Below the pieces are notes generated by a model. That model worked only from the letters and a program-made list of their open reading frames with translations. It searched no databases and was not told the origin of the DNA. This document shows positions 20,480 to 29,743 of a DNA stretch of 57,650 nucleotides, piece after piece. How positions within the stretch are numbered: the stretch's first letter is position 1; each line of letters starts with the position of its first letter. The stretch covers positions 1-57,650 of the forward strand of contig QNBH01000002.1 in the NCBI GenBank assembly GCA_003645645.1, given 5' to 3'. Both the position numbers and the translations under genes were made by a program. The stretch comes from Spirochaetota bacterium. GTDB taxonomy: Bacteria > Spirochaetota > Spirochaetia > SPDA01 > B32-G16.

Positions 20480-20544
20480 CATGCCGCTGCGCGGCAACCG
20501 AAACGATGAAAATGGCTAATCGGTCATTGTGGTATATTTTCGTA
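20480..20544. repeat. ~65-bp intergenic repeat, copy 2
   Basis: CATGCCGCTGCGCGGCAACCGAAACGATGAAAATGGCTAATCGGTCATTGTGGTATATTTTCGTA, inverted relative to 10031-10096. Confidence 0.85.
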
Positions 20545-20573
20545 ATAAAAATAATAAAAAACACTTGAAAAGA

Positions 20574-20588
20574 TTGCAAACGTTTGCT
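20574..20588. promoter_or_regulatory. LacI-family operator upstream of lacI-type gene
   Basis: TTGCAAACGTTTGCT (palindromic core GCAAACGTTTGC). Confidence 0.75.
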
Positions 20589-20602
20589 ATTATTACTACA
20601 AT

Positions 20603-21613
20603 ATGAACCCTACCATAAAAGATGTTGCAAGGCTTGCAAATGTATCCTACTCCACCGTATCACGTGCACTGGCAAACAGGCCCGGTGTGAATGAGGCTAC
20701 CCGCTGTAAGATCATCCGTGCGGCTGAAGAGCTAAATTACAGGCCAAACGCTATTGCCCGGGGTCTTGTGAGGGGGCAGACTCTTTCCATGGGGCTAATT
20801 ATTCCCGACATTACAAACCCCTTTTTCCCGGAAGTCCACCGTGGCATAGAAGATGGAGCGAGAGAGAGTGGATACAGTGTGTTTCTCTGCAATACCAACT
20901 GGGAGAGGGAGAGAGAAACCCACTACATCAACCTTCTTATAGAAAAAAGGGTCGACGGAATAATAATTGCCCCCATCTCGGATACTGTTGATAAGATAGA
21001 GGAGGAGTTAAAGAGTAACATTCCCGTAGTTTATGTGAGTAATTTACCCCCCAAAACAGATAGAAGTTGTGTGGCAATAGACAATATAAGAGGAGGTTTC
21101 CTGGCAACAAAGCACCTTATAGAGTCCGGTTACAGAGAAATCGGGTTTATCGGAGCACCGGAAGGCTCCTTTTCCATTGACCAGAGGCTGGAGGGCTACA
21201 AGCTTGCCTTCCGAAAATACGGGATGAAACTGGATCAAAGATTTATCTGTTTCGGTGATTTTAAAAGAGAAACGGGTTATAGAATAATCAAAAGAATGAT
21301 AGAGGAGGGTATCTATCCCAGGGCTATCTTTGCAGAGAATGACCTCATGGCCCTGGGAGTTCTCCAGGGGGTAAAGGAGTCGGGGTTATCTGTTCCTGGT
21401 GATATTGCCGTGGTTGGATTCGATGACATTCCCTTTGCCTCGTTCCCCGAAGTTCAGCTTACCACTATCAGGCAACCGAAGTACGAAATGGGTAAAATGG
21501 CCGTCCAACTGCTTTTAAACGATATAAGGGCTTCGAATAACGGCTTGAGGAAAGAGCTAAGCTGCCGCAAAATTATTCTGGAGCCGGAATTGATTGTGAG
21601 AAAGACAGGATAG
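20603..21613 (+). CDS. LacI-family transcriptional regulator (putative inositol regulator)
   Basis: 'TIKDVARLANVSYSTVSRALANRPGVNEATRCKIIRAAEELNYRPNAIARGLV'; adjacent to iol-like genes. Confidence 0.95.
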   Translation: MNPTIKDVARLANVSYSTVSRALANRPGVNEATRCKIIRAAEELNYRPNAIARGLVRGQTLSMGLIIPDITNPFFPEVHRGIEDGARESGYSVFLCNTNWERERETHYINLLIEKRVDGIIIAPISDTVDKIEEELKSNIPVVYVSNLPPKTDRSCVAIDNIRGGFLATKHLIESGYREIGFIGAPEGSFSIDQRLEGYKLAFRKYGMKLDQRFICFGDFKRETGYRIIKRMIEEGIYPRAIFAENDLMALGVLQGVKESGLSVPGDIAVVGFDDIPFASFPEVQLTTIRQPKYEMGKMAVQLLLNDIRASNNGLRKELSCRKIILEPELIVRKTG

Positions 21614-21665
21614 GGGAATGGAGTTGGGTAATACACCGCCCAACAGTTCGGGCGGCCATGCATCA

Positions 21666-21703
21666 CTAAAATATTTTTGCAAACGTTTGCAAAAATATTT
21701 TAG
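21666..21703. promoter_or_regulatory. 38-bp perfect palindrome containing LacI-type operator
   Basis: CTAAAATATTTTTGCAAAC/GTTTGCAAAAATATTTTAG; same GCAAACGTTTGC core as 20576-20587. Confidence 0.9.
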
Positions 21704-21834
21704 ATTTATAAGAAACAGAAGGTTTCCCCATGATGCAGAACATGACAAGGGGAGCCTTAACTGAGGGCCGTCCCTTTAAGAATCGAAGGCTTTGAGGGAT
21801 AGGCCAATAAATTGCCAGAAGGAGGATAAACGAT

Positions 21835-23031
21835 ATGGCAGAAAAGATGAAAGCGGTAAGGCTTTACGCCGATTGGGATCCGAAGCCTGATTTTAAACTG
21901 GGTCCCAAAGACATTGACGGCAGGCAAACCTACCTTGGAAGCAAGGTCTGGAGAAATCCAAAGATAAAAATAGAAGAGGTGGATGTTCCCAGACCCGGAG
22001 TCGGGCAGGTACTCCTTGAGGTAAAAAGATGTGGAATCTGCGGAAGTGATGTGCACATGGCACAGCCCGATGAGCAGGGTTACATCTGGTACCCCGGACT
22101 TACCGGTTTCCCCTGTACACTTGGGCACGAGCTATCCGGTATTGTAAGAGAGGCAGGAGCGGATGCATATGATAAGCAGACAAATAAACCCTTCAAGGGA
22201 GGAGAATGGGTCTGCACCGAAGAGATGCTGTGGTGTGGTACATGCCAGCCCTGTGCCGATGGATGGCCCAATCACTGCGAGAGGCTCGATGAGATTGGCT
22301 TTAATGTGGACGGCGGATTCGCCAAATATATCGTACTTCCCGCCAAGACCCTTTGGAGTCTCGATTCTCTGAAAGAGAAATACAGCGAGGAGGATGTGTT
22401 TAAACTCGGGAGCCTTGTGGAACCTACAAGTGTGGCCTACAATGCAATGATAGAGAGAGGAGGAGGTATTCGGCCGGGAGACAATGTGGTTATTTGCGGC
22501 GGAGGCCCGATCGGACTCGCTGCATGTGCTATAATGAAACGACAGGGTGCTGCAAGGGTTATACTTTCCGAACCCGAGAAGGCCCGGGCCGAAGTCGGTA
22601 TAAAGCTGGGAGCAGATTATATTGTCGATCCCGTTAAAACAAGCCTATCCGAGGAAGTGCTAAAAATTACCAAAGGCATGGGAGCTGCGATTTATCTGGA
22701 AGCCTCGGGCTTACCAATAAAGGTTTATCCGGAGATCGAGAAGTGTATCTGGGAAGGAAGAACACTTAACAGCACAATAGTGGTTGTAGCCAGAGCTGAG
22801 GCAAAAATGCCTGTAACAGGGGAAGTTCTTCAAGTACGCAGGGCAAGGATGGTAGGAGCACAGGGACATTCCGGTCATGGCACATTTCCCAGGGTAATCG
22901 AATCGATGGCAACCGGAATGAATATGCTGCCTATGATCACAAAAGAGATAACCCTTGAGGAGGTGCCTGAGAATATTGTAATGCTCAGAACCGACCGCAA
23001 GGAATGTAAAATAAGTTGCAGAATGGATTAA
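21835..23031 (+). CDS. iolM: Zn-dependent dehydrogenase, scyllo-inosose 3-dehydrogenase (IolM)-like
   Basis: 'RCGICGSDVHMAQPDEQGYIWYPGLTGFPCTLGHELSG' MDR fold; clustered with IolN/IolO/IolG-like genes as in the Thermotoga inositol pathway. Confidence 0.75.
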   Translation: MAEKMKAVRLYADWDPKPDFKLGPKDIDGRQTYLGSKVWRNPKIKIEEVDVPRPGVGQVLLEVKRCGICGSDVHMAQPDEQGYIWYPGLTGFPCTLGHELSGIVREAGADAYDKQTNKPFKGGEWVCTEEMLWCGTCQPCADGWPNHCERLDEIGFNVDGGFAKYIVLPAKTLWSLDSLKEKYSEEDVFKLGSLVEPTSVAYNAMIERGGGIRPGDNVVICGGGPIGLAACAIMKRQGAARVILSEPEKARAEVGIKLGADYIVDPVKTSLSEEVLKITKGMGAAIYLEASGLPIKVYPEIEKCIWEGRTLNSTIVVVARAEAKMPVTGEVLQVRRARMVGAQGHSGHGTFPRVIESMATGMNMLPMITKEITLEEVPENIVMLRTDRKECKISCRMD

Positions 23032-23058
23032 TTAATTTACACTACAAGGAGCTGAATA

Positions 23059-24177
23059 ATGGCTAAGGAAAAAATGAAGTTTCTAACGACCGATCATCCC
23101 CTCATTATATTCGAGGACAACGAGGTGGGAAGGCTTAAAAAGGAAATCTTCGATGCATCGGAAGATAAGATCGATAAAATCCTCAAAGACTACGAGGTTC
23201 CCTCGGACTCGGAGCTGGGTAAAGCAGGTTGTTACATTCAAACAACGCCGAGAGCCAGGTGTATCGAGAAGAGAAAGAAGAATGACATTGTGCTGGTTCC
23301 AGTGGGCACGACCGAAAACCATGGAATGCATGCAAACTCCGGACTCGACACCTTTATGGCAACCCAGATCTGCGAGGCGGTCAGAAGATACACTGAAAAG
23401 AAAGGTTACGAAGTCAATCTGGCATCTCCACCTCTTAACTACGGAGGTCATCCATACCATCACCTAGGAATGCCCGGAACAATTATGCTTCCACAGGAAG
23501 TGGTGGTGGAAACACTTATATACACGATGCTTGGGCTCTGGAACGACGGTTACAGAAAAATTATAATAGTAAACAATCATGGTCAGCTCTGGATGCTTGA
23601 GACGGCACTACATGAGTTCTGTAAGAGGTTTCAACTTCCCGGAATATACCGGGTGATGGACTGGCACAGGTGTGTGCGAGAGTTCTTCATCCCCATAGAC
23701 CGTGAAGACAGCCTGGAGACTACATTCGTTCATGCAGACGAGAGCGAGACTTCCGTGGGATTACTCCTTTTCCCGGAGATGATCGATATGGACGAGGCCG
23801 TGGATGCCTCCGGAGAAGGTTTCCTTCCGGATGGGCACTTCGACACATCCGTTGACCCATGGAGAAGACCCCACAAATGGTCCGAAGGAGAAGGCCATAC
23901 TGCGATTGAGAGAAAGGCAACACCGGAGGGTGTGGTTGGCAAACCTACCCTATCCTCTGCAAGAAAGGCTAAAAGACCTATAGCAGCAATCCTTTGTTAT
24001 ATCACCCTGGTAATTGAGCAGATACTGGATAAATATCCTCCCGGAAAGCTTCCTCCGGTAGAGAAAACCACTCTCCGTGATCCCGATTCACTTAAGCCTT
24101 TCCTCAAAGAACCGCTATCACCAGGCTGGAAATCGGTATTTGAGTTACCATTGATAGGCCCCTTTACCAAGGGATAA
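23059..24177 (+). CDS. iolN: Creatininase-family hydrolase, IolN-like (3-dehydro-scyllo-inosose hydrolase)
   Basis: 'IVLVPVGTTENHGMHANSGLDTFMATQICEAV', 'IIVNNHGQ', 'FVHADESETSVGLLLFPEM'. Confidence 0.75.
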   Translation: MAKEKMKFLTTDHPLIIFEDNEVGRLKKEIFDASEDKIDKILKDYEVPSDSELGKAGCYIQTTPRARCIEKRKKNDIVLVPVGTTENHGMHANSGLDTFMATQICEAVRRYTEKKGYEVNLASPPLNYGGHPYHHLGMPGTIMLPQEVVVETLIYTMLGLWNDGYRKIIIVNNHGQLWMLETALHEFCKRFQLPGIYRVMDWHRCVREFFIPIDREDSLETTFVHADESETSVGLLLFPEMIDMDEAVDASGEGFLPDGHFDTSVDPWRRPHKWSEGEGHTAIERKATPEGVVGKPTLSSARKAKRPIAAILCYITLVIEQILDKYPPGKLPPVEKTTLRDPDSLKPFLKEPLSPGWKSVFELPLIGPFTKG

Positions 24178-24189
24178 TTTTAAGGGGAG

Positions 24190-25011
24190 TTGTTGAATAT
24201 GGAAAAAGAGAGTTATCGGTTTCCCCTTTCGGTACAACTCGTTCTCCCGGATGATTACCGGGAGAACGATGTATTTAAAAGACAGTTGGAAATCTTAAAG
24301 AGTTTGGGATTCAGCGGTGTAGAGTTAAACATTGAAAATCCAGGGAATGTGGTTCTTGCGGATATAATCCGGTTTCTTAAAAGTTACAATCTACGTTTCT
24401 CCATGTTTGCATCGGGGCTTACGGCGAAAACCTTAAATCTTTCACTTTCTGCCGCGGATGAGGGAGAACGAAGGAGGGCGGTTGAGGAATGCAGGGCCGT
24501 AGTGGATTTTCTTGCAAACACTAAAATACCTGTTATTATGGGTTATATAAAGGGTCCCGGAGTACCATACAGAGACCGGGCGGTGGAGCAGTTTAAAAAA
24601 TCCCTCAAAGAGCTCGCTCCCTATGCAAAGATGAAGGAGGTAACCCTCATCGTAGAGGCAACTAACAGGTATGAAACCCCTGTGGCAAACTCTCTTAAAG
24701 AGGCGGTTGAGATTGTCCGTGAAGCAGGAAACCGTTTTACCAGAGTATTACCGGATACCTTCCACATGAACATAGAAGAGGCGGATATGTTTTCTGCTTT
24801 AAAGGAATGCAGGGATTACTACAACCACCTGCATCTCTCCGATAACAACAGGTTTTTTCCGGGGTTGGGGGCTATAGATTTTAGAAGGATAGTTGATTTT
24901 ATCAAGGAGATGGATTACAGAGGCTCTCTGGCCATAGAGGGAAACATAAAAAACTCCTTTGAAGAAGATATAAAGGAAAGCATGGAGTATCTTGCACCCC
25001 TACTAAAATAG
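24190..25011 (+). CDS. iolO: Sugar phosphate isomerase/epimerase (AP-endonuclease-2-like TIM barrel), IolO-like
   Basis: 'LGFSGVELNIENPGNV', 'VILPDTFHMNIEEADM'-type motif 'RVLPDTFHMNIEEADMFSAL', 'LHLSDNNRFFPGLGAIDF', 'LAIEGNI'. Confidence 0.7.
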   Translation: MLNMEKESYRFPLSVQLVLPDDYRENDVFKRQLEILKSLGFSGVELNIENPGNVVLADIIRFLKSYNLRFSMFASGLTAKTLNLSLSAADEGERRRAVEECRAVVDFLANTKIPVIMGYIKGPGVPYRDRAVEQFKKSLKELAPYAKMKEVTLIVEATNRYETPVANSLKEAVEIVREAGNRFTRVLPDTFHMNIEEADMFSALKECRDYYNHLHLSDNNRFFPGLGAIDFRRIVDFIKEMDYRGSLAIEGNIKNSFEEDIKESMEYLAPLLK

Positions 25012-25168
25012 TTTAACATAACCCGGGGAGTAACATCGAAGAGAAAAGACGCCACATCTGTAGGGGCAAAAAAGCTTCTGAAAGGTCTCCGCGATTCTTT
25101 CTGAGAACCAGAACGGTAAAAATTCTCCCCTCACCGGGGATGAATTAAATTTCAGGAGGAGGAATACA

Positions 25169-26188
25169 ATGAAGTCAAAAATAAATGTAGGAATAATTGG
25201 GGCCGGCCGTATTGGTCAGCTCCATGCAGAGAATCTTACAAACCGGATAAGGGGGGTAAGAGTTGCTGCAATTACAGATATAAACATAGAAGCTGCCCGA
25301 AAATGCGCTTCTCGACTCGAAATTCCTCAAGCAGACAGTGATTACAGACGAGTCATGGATAACCCCGATGTGGATGCCGTTATTATATGTTCCAGTACAG
25401 ACACTCATGCCGGGTTTATCGAAGAAGCCGCAGAAACCGGTAAACATATTTTCTGCGAAAAGCCCATAGCGCTCGACCTCCCGGAAATAGACAGAGCTCT
25501 CACGGCAGTGAAGAAAGCCGGAGTGAAGCTCCAGGTAGGTTTTAACCGCCGTTTCGATCCAAATTTTAGCAGAATTCGAGAACTTATTGCAGAGGGCAGG
25601 ATAGGAGAACCTCACATACTGCGGATTACAAGCAGAGATCCGGCTCCTCCACCCATTGAATATGTAAAAGTCTCAGGAGGGCTCTTCCTCGATATGACCA
25701 TACACGATTTCGATATGGCTCGTTTCTTAATAGGTAGTGAAGTGGATGAGGTTTCCGCAATCGGAGGGGTGATGATAGATCAGGAGATAGGAAAGGCGGG
25801 AGATATAGATACCGCCATAACAAATCTCATGTTTGAAAACGGAGTTATGGGTACCATTGACAACAGCAGGAAAGCGGTTTACGGTTATGACCAGAGAGTG
25901 GAGGTCTTCGGTTCTGCAGGTATGCTCACTGCAGAAAATGAAACTCCCAACAGGGTGGCACTGAGTACCGGAGAGGCGGTAATCCAGGATCTACCCCTAT
26001 ATTTCTTTCTGGAAAGGTACCAGGAATCCTACATAAGGGAGATGCAGGAGTTTATTAACTGTATCGTCGACGATAGAGATCCGCCCGTAAGCGGGGAAGA
26101 TGGGAGGATGCCTGTTGTGATTGGAAAGGCAGCCATGCTATCTTTCAAGGAGAGGCGTCCTGTTAAACTCGCAGAGATAAGCGGTTAG
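25169..26188 (+). CDS. iolG: Gfo/Idh/MocA oxidoreductase, inositol 2-dehydrogenase-like
   Basis: 'NVGIIGAGRIGQLHAENL', 'GKHIFCEKPIALDLPEID', 'LQVGFNRRFDPNFSRIRELI', 'GGLFLDMTIHDFDMARFL'. Confidence 0.88.
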   Translation: MKSKINVGIIGAGRIGQLHAENLTNRIRGVRVAAITDINIEAARKCASRLEIPQADSDYRRVMDNPDVDAVIICSSTDTHAGFIEEAAETGKHIFCEKPIALDLPEIDRALTAVKKAGVKLQVGFNRRFDPNFSRIRELIAEGRIGEPHILRITSRDPAPPPIEYVKVSGGLFLDMTIHDFDMARFLIGSEVDEVSAIGGVMIDQEIGKAGDIDTAITNLMFENGVMGTIDNSRKAVYGYDQRVEVFGSAGMLTAENETPNRVALSTGEAVIQDLPLYFFLERYQESYIREMQEFINCIVDDRDPPVSGEDGRMPVVIGKAAMLSFKERRPVKLAEISG

Positions 26189-26322
26189 CTCTACCAAAGG
26201 GGCTCAGCCTCCCCGGCAGAGCCGGCAAGAAGCAGCATAATTACTCGATACTGTTCCCATGTGCCGGCCGATCCCAAGGTTATATTTGGGTTGTGTCGTA
26301 AAATCTAACAGAGTACAGAACC

Positions 26323-27489
26323 ATGGATAACAAAGTATTTGCCATACGGTGCAGCAATTACGAAGAAGCCGAGGAGAGGTTAAGCCTGTTGATAGAAAGG
26401 ATGGGCGGAATGGGAAGCTTTGTATCCGCAGGGGAAAGAATAATACTTAAAGTTAACCTGCTTCGTCCCGCTAGACCGGAAGAGGCGGTTACCCCCCATC
26501 CCGAGGTTGTAAAAGGTGTAGGAAAACTTGTAAAAGATAGCGGGGCTCTTCCTGCCATTGCAGACAGCCCAGGTTCCGGCTATCCCTATACAGTGAACAT
26601 CTTAAGAAGAGCCTATCGGAAGAGCGGCATGAATGCAGTATCGAGCGAAATAGGGTGTGTGCTAAACCTTGATACGGATTGGGAGGTTGTCTCCTTTCCG
26701 GAGGGAGAACTAATAAAAAGGTTTGAAATAATAAAGCCCGTCTTACAGGCAGATGGGCTTATAAACATCTGTAAGCTTAAAACCCATGAGTTTATGGGCT
26801 TAACCGGTGCGGTTAAAAACCTCTTCGGAGTGGTTCCCGGACTGGCAAAACCGGGCTATCATGCAAAACTGCACGACCCCGATCTTTTTGCCGGAATGCT
26901 TCTGGATCTGGCGGAGTTTATCTTGCCTGCTCTTTCCGTAATGGATACTGTAGTGGCCATGGAAGGCCACGGTCCGGGTTCGGGCGATCCAAGGCATGTG
27001 GGATTTCTCCTTGCTTCGACAAATCCATTGGCGTTGGATGTTGTTGCCGGAGAGATAATCGGCCTTCCCTACGAAAACAACCCCCTTCTCAAAGAGGCGG
27101 AGAAGAGGGGGCTTTCCCCTACGAGACTTAAAGATGTAGATCTTGTGGGAGCAAACCCTTCCGAGCTTAAAGTACCCAATTTTAAACTTCCATCCTCATT
27201 TGCCCCGGGTTCGGGGCTCGGACAATCCCCCTGGCTGCGCAGATTGCTTGAGAATCTGTTAAAGAACAGCATGTCGGTTAAGCCTGAAATACAGAAAGAA
27301 ACCTGTACCGCCTGTGGCATCTGTGCAACGGCCTGTCCCATGGAAGCCATAACCATGGAGAACAGAAGTTATGCCCGTATTGACCACGGCGAGTGCATAC
27401 GCTGTTACTGCTGTCATGAGATGTGCCCCGAGAAGGCAATCGAGCTTAAACACGGTTTCCTCTATCGGAAAATAATAGGAGATAAATAG
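26323..27489 (+). CDS. DUF362 protein with C-terminal 2x[4Fe-4S] ferredoxin domain
   Basis: 'KVNLLRPARPEEAVTPHPEVV', 'KLKTHEFMGLTGAVKNLFGVVPG', then 'CTACGICATACPMEAIT...CIRCYCCHEMCPEKAIEL'. Confidence 0.88.
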   Translation: MDNKVFAIRCSNYEEAEERLSLLIERMGGMGSFVSAGERIILKVNLLRPARPEEAVTPHPEVVKGVGKLVKDSGALPAIADSPGSGYPYTVNILRRAYRKSGMNAVSSEIGCVLNLDTDWEVVSFPEGELIKRFEIIKPVLQADGLINICKLKTHEFMGLTGAVKNLFGVVPGLAKPGYHAKLHDPDLFAGMLLDLAEFILPALSVMDTVVAMEGHGPGSGDPRHVGFLLASTNPLALDVVAGEIIGLPYENNPLLKEAEKRGLSPTRLKDVDLVGANPSELKVPNFKLPSSFAPGSGLGQSPWLRRLLENLLKNSMSVKPEIQKETCTACGICATACPMEAITMENRSYARIDHGECIRCYCCHEMCPEKAIELKHGFLYRKIIGDK

Positions 27490-27497
27490 CAAGGTAC

Positions 27498-27690
27498 CCG
27501 AAACCCTTAAAGAACTCTCCCGAAACCCTTAAGTTTGCCGCGTGTGGAAGGCCTTTCTTTAAGCTGATAATAAGCCACCCCTCAACTACCTCTTTTAGAT
27601 TTTTCCTGCACTCTTCAAGGGTCTTTCCGGTAGCATAAATCCCTTGTAAAAGCTTTATTTCACCGTAATAAGGTTCATCTTACACCTCCC
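27498..27690 (-). pseudogene. HicB-like antitoxin remnant
   Basis: Minus-strand frame after an in-frame stop: 'DEPYYGEIKLLQGIYATGKTLEECRKNLKEVVEGWLIISLKKGLP'. Confidence 0.6.
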
Positions 27691-27705
27691 TTTCGGCCGA
27701 AGAGG

Positions 27706-28128
27706 TGACGTTGCAGTACAAGCAGTTGTGGATGGTGGAGCAGGCCTTTCGAACAGTAAAGAGTGTGCTTGAGACAAGGCCTATTTATGATAGATAAATG
27801 TGATGAGAACATCCGCGGCCATGTTTTCTGCGGTTTTTTGGCCTTGGTGCTGATGAAAGAGTTGTATGCACGTCTGGAAGAGAAAGGCAGCCTCTGTGAA
27901 GGGGATGAGCTACACAGGGACTTTAAGTTTCTAGGCCGGACTTTTTATGCCCGAGTACTACACCTCTGTAAGTGGGATGATGTACGAAGGGACTTGCAGG
28001 CATTACGTGAAGGTAAGCTTCAGATGAACGGGCAGGAGTATTATATGCGCACTGAGCTTCGGGGAACCTGTGCAGAGGTGTTTCGGATTTCCGGAGCAGC
28101 AATACCGCCACGGGTACGACAACAATAG
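27706..28128 (+). pseudogene. Transposase C-terminal remnant (IS1634/IS4-like), frameshifted
   Basis: 'LQYKQLWMVEQAFRTVKSVLETRPIYDR*' then in another frame 'KCDENIRGHVFCGFLALVLMKELYARLEEKG'. Confidence 0.7.
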
Positions 28129-28280
28129 GTATTTTTGAGTAACAAACCTGCCTTTCCAAACAGGCACAACCAACGAAAGTCGGTGAACATATTTCGACAA
28201 ACTGGAAAAAAACCTTTTACCGACCAAATAACCCTTGACAACTCAGGAAGACGGGGATATAATTTTAGTACTTTGTCATT

Positions 28281-28300
28281 ATGATATACCAATATATCAT
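28281..28300. promoter_or_regulatory. Candidate GntR-type operator
   Basis: Perfect inverted repeat ATGATATA-CCAA-TATATCAT just upstream of the SBP gene. Confidence 0.5.
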
Positions 28301-28325
28301 ATTAAATCATTTTTAAGGAGGAATT

Positions 28326-29648
28326 ATGAAGAAGGTAGTGCACTTTATGGTGGTGCTTCTTGCCGGATTGCTATTTACTGCTGGGCTTTTTGCAGCAGGC
28401 GAGAAGGAAGCAAAGGTTGCAGAGGGGGTTACAATCAAGGTTATCAATCAGGAGAGGTGGGCTCCCTATGTGGAGAAGGCAGTGGAGAAATGGAATGCAG
28501 CCAACCCCGACAAAAAAGTGGTTCTGGATCAACTGGTTTTGGGCTATCCCCAACTGCGCCAGAAAATTGCAACCGCTGCTGCGGGAGGAATGGCACCAGA
28601 CTTTTCTCTGATCGATTCGGTATGGGTTGCCGAGTTTGCCAATGCCGGTTTTCTCATGCCCCTCGATGAGATCGATCCCACATGGGTGGAAAATGACTAC
28701 AACAAGGATTTCTATCCGGTCTTTGTAGAGGGTGATTCTTTCGATGGGCAGCCGTATGGAATTCACAGTCAGACAGATATGGCCTTGATCTGGTACAGGA
28801 AGGACTGGTTTAGCTCGGAGGGGATAAAGGCACCCGAAACATGGGAAGAACTTGTAAGGGCGGTACAGCACTTTCAGCAACCACAGGTAAGACGGAAATA
28901 CGGAATGGGCGAATATGCCTTTGCCTTCCCTGCAGGGCTTAAGGCTGCGGAAACTGTAACCTACCAGCTTACCCCCTTTATCTGGTCTAATGGTGGGGAT
29001 GTGTTTCGTAACAACACGGTTGTGCTTAACAGCTCAACTACCGTTGCCGCTATTAAGCTGCTTTCCGATTTTGTGAACATGTATAAAGCGGTATCTCCTG
29101 AATGTATCGCCTATGAATGGAACACCGCCCTCAAGCTTATGGGTACCGGACAGGTTGCCCTCTCTGTAGGCGGAAGTTACGAAGGTTCCATGATAAAAGA
29201 GGCTGCCGGCTGGGATGATGCAACATTCAGGGAGAAGGTAGGTTTTGTGCCGATTCCTGCCGGTCCAAACGGTGAACAGGCAACAACTGCGGGAGGCATG
29301 GCCTATGCAATTTACCGTCAATCGAAGAATCCGGAGCTTGCGCTGGAAATACTTAAACTTACCACAGGGCCGGAGCTCATGTATGAGTTCTGTGCTTCTA
29401 CAGGACAGAATCCGCCCCGCATCTCTGTAGTTAATAAGCTCGATCAACAGAAAGACTGGCTTCTGGTAGAGACATCGGATATGCTTTACAATGCTCGTGT
29501 AAGGCCTATAATCCCGGAGTATGCCAAAGTATCGGAGCAATTACAGAGGATGGTAGAAAATGCCGTATCCGGAAAGGCAACTCCTGAAGAGGCAGTAGCG
29601 GAAGCTGCAAAAAATATCTCCGTTATTACGGGGTTACCTCTTAAGTAA
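28326..29648 (+). CDS. ABC sugar transporter extracellular solute-binding protein (family 1, MalE-like)
   Basis: Signal peptide with '...FAAGEKEAK'; family-1 SBP pattern 'PYGIHSQTDMALIWYRKDWFSSEGIKAPETWEEL'. Confidence 0.93.
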   Translation: MKKVVHFMVVLLAGLLFTAGLFAAGEKEAKVAEGVTIKVINQERWAPYVEKAVEKWNAANPDKKVVLDQLVLGYPQLRQKIATAAAGGMAPDFSLIDSVWVAEFANAGFLMPLDEIDPTWVENDYNKDFYPVFVEGDSFDGQPYGIHSQTDMALIWYRKDWFSSEGIKAPETWEELVRAVQHFQQPQVRRKYGMGEYAFAFPAGLKAAETVTYQLTPFIWSNGGDVFRNNTVVLNSSTTVAAIKLLSDFVNMYKAVSPECIAYEWNTALKLMGTGQVALSVGGSYEGSMIKEAAGWDDATFREKVGFVPIPAGPNGEQATTAGGMAYAIYRQSKNPELALEILKLTTGPELMYEFCASTGQNPPRISVVNKLDQQKDWLLVETSDMLYNARVRPIIPEYAKVSEQLQRMVENAVSGKATPEEAVAEAAKNISVITGLPLK

Positions 29649-29743
29649 ACCAGGCATTCACCTGCAGAGCCGTTTGCTTGAATCCCCCTTTGCCCGGTTA
29701 ACGGCGAAGGGGGTTGGCTTCTTTTGTGCATGCGGAGAAAGCG

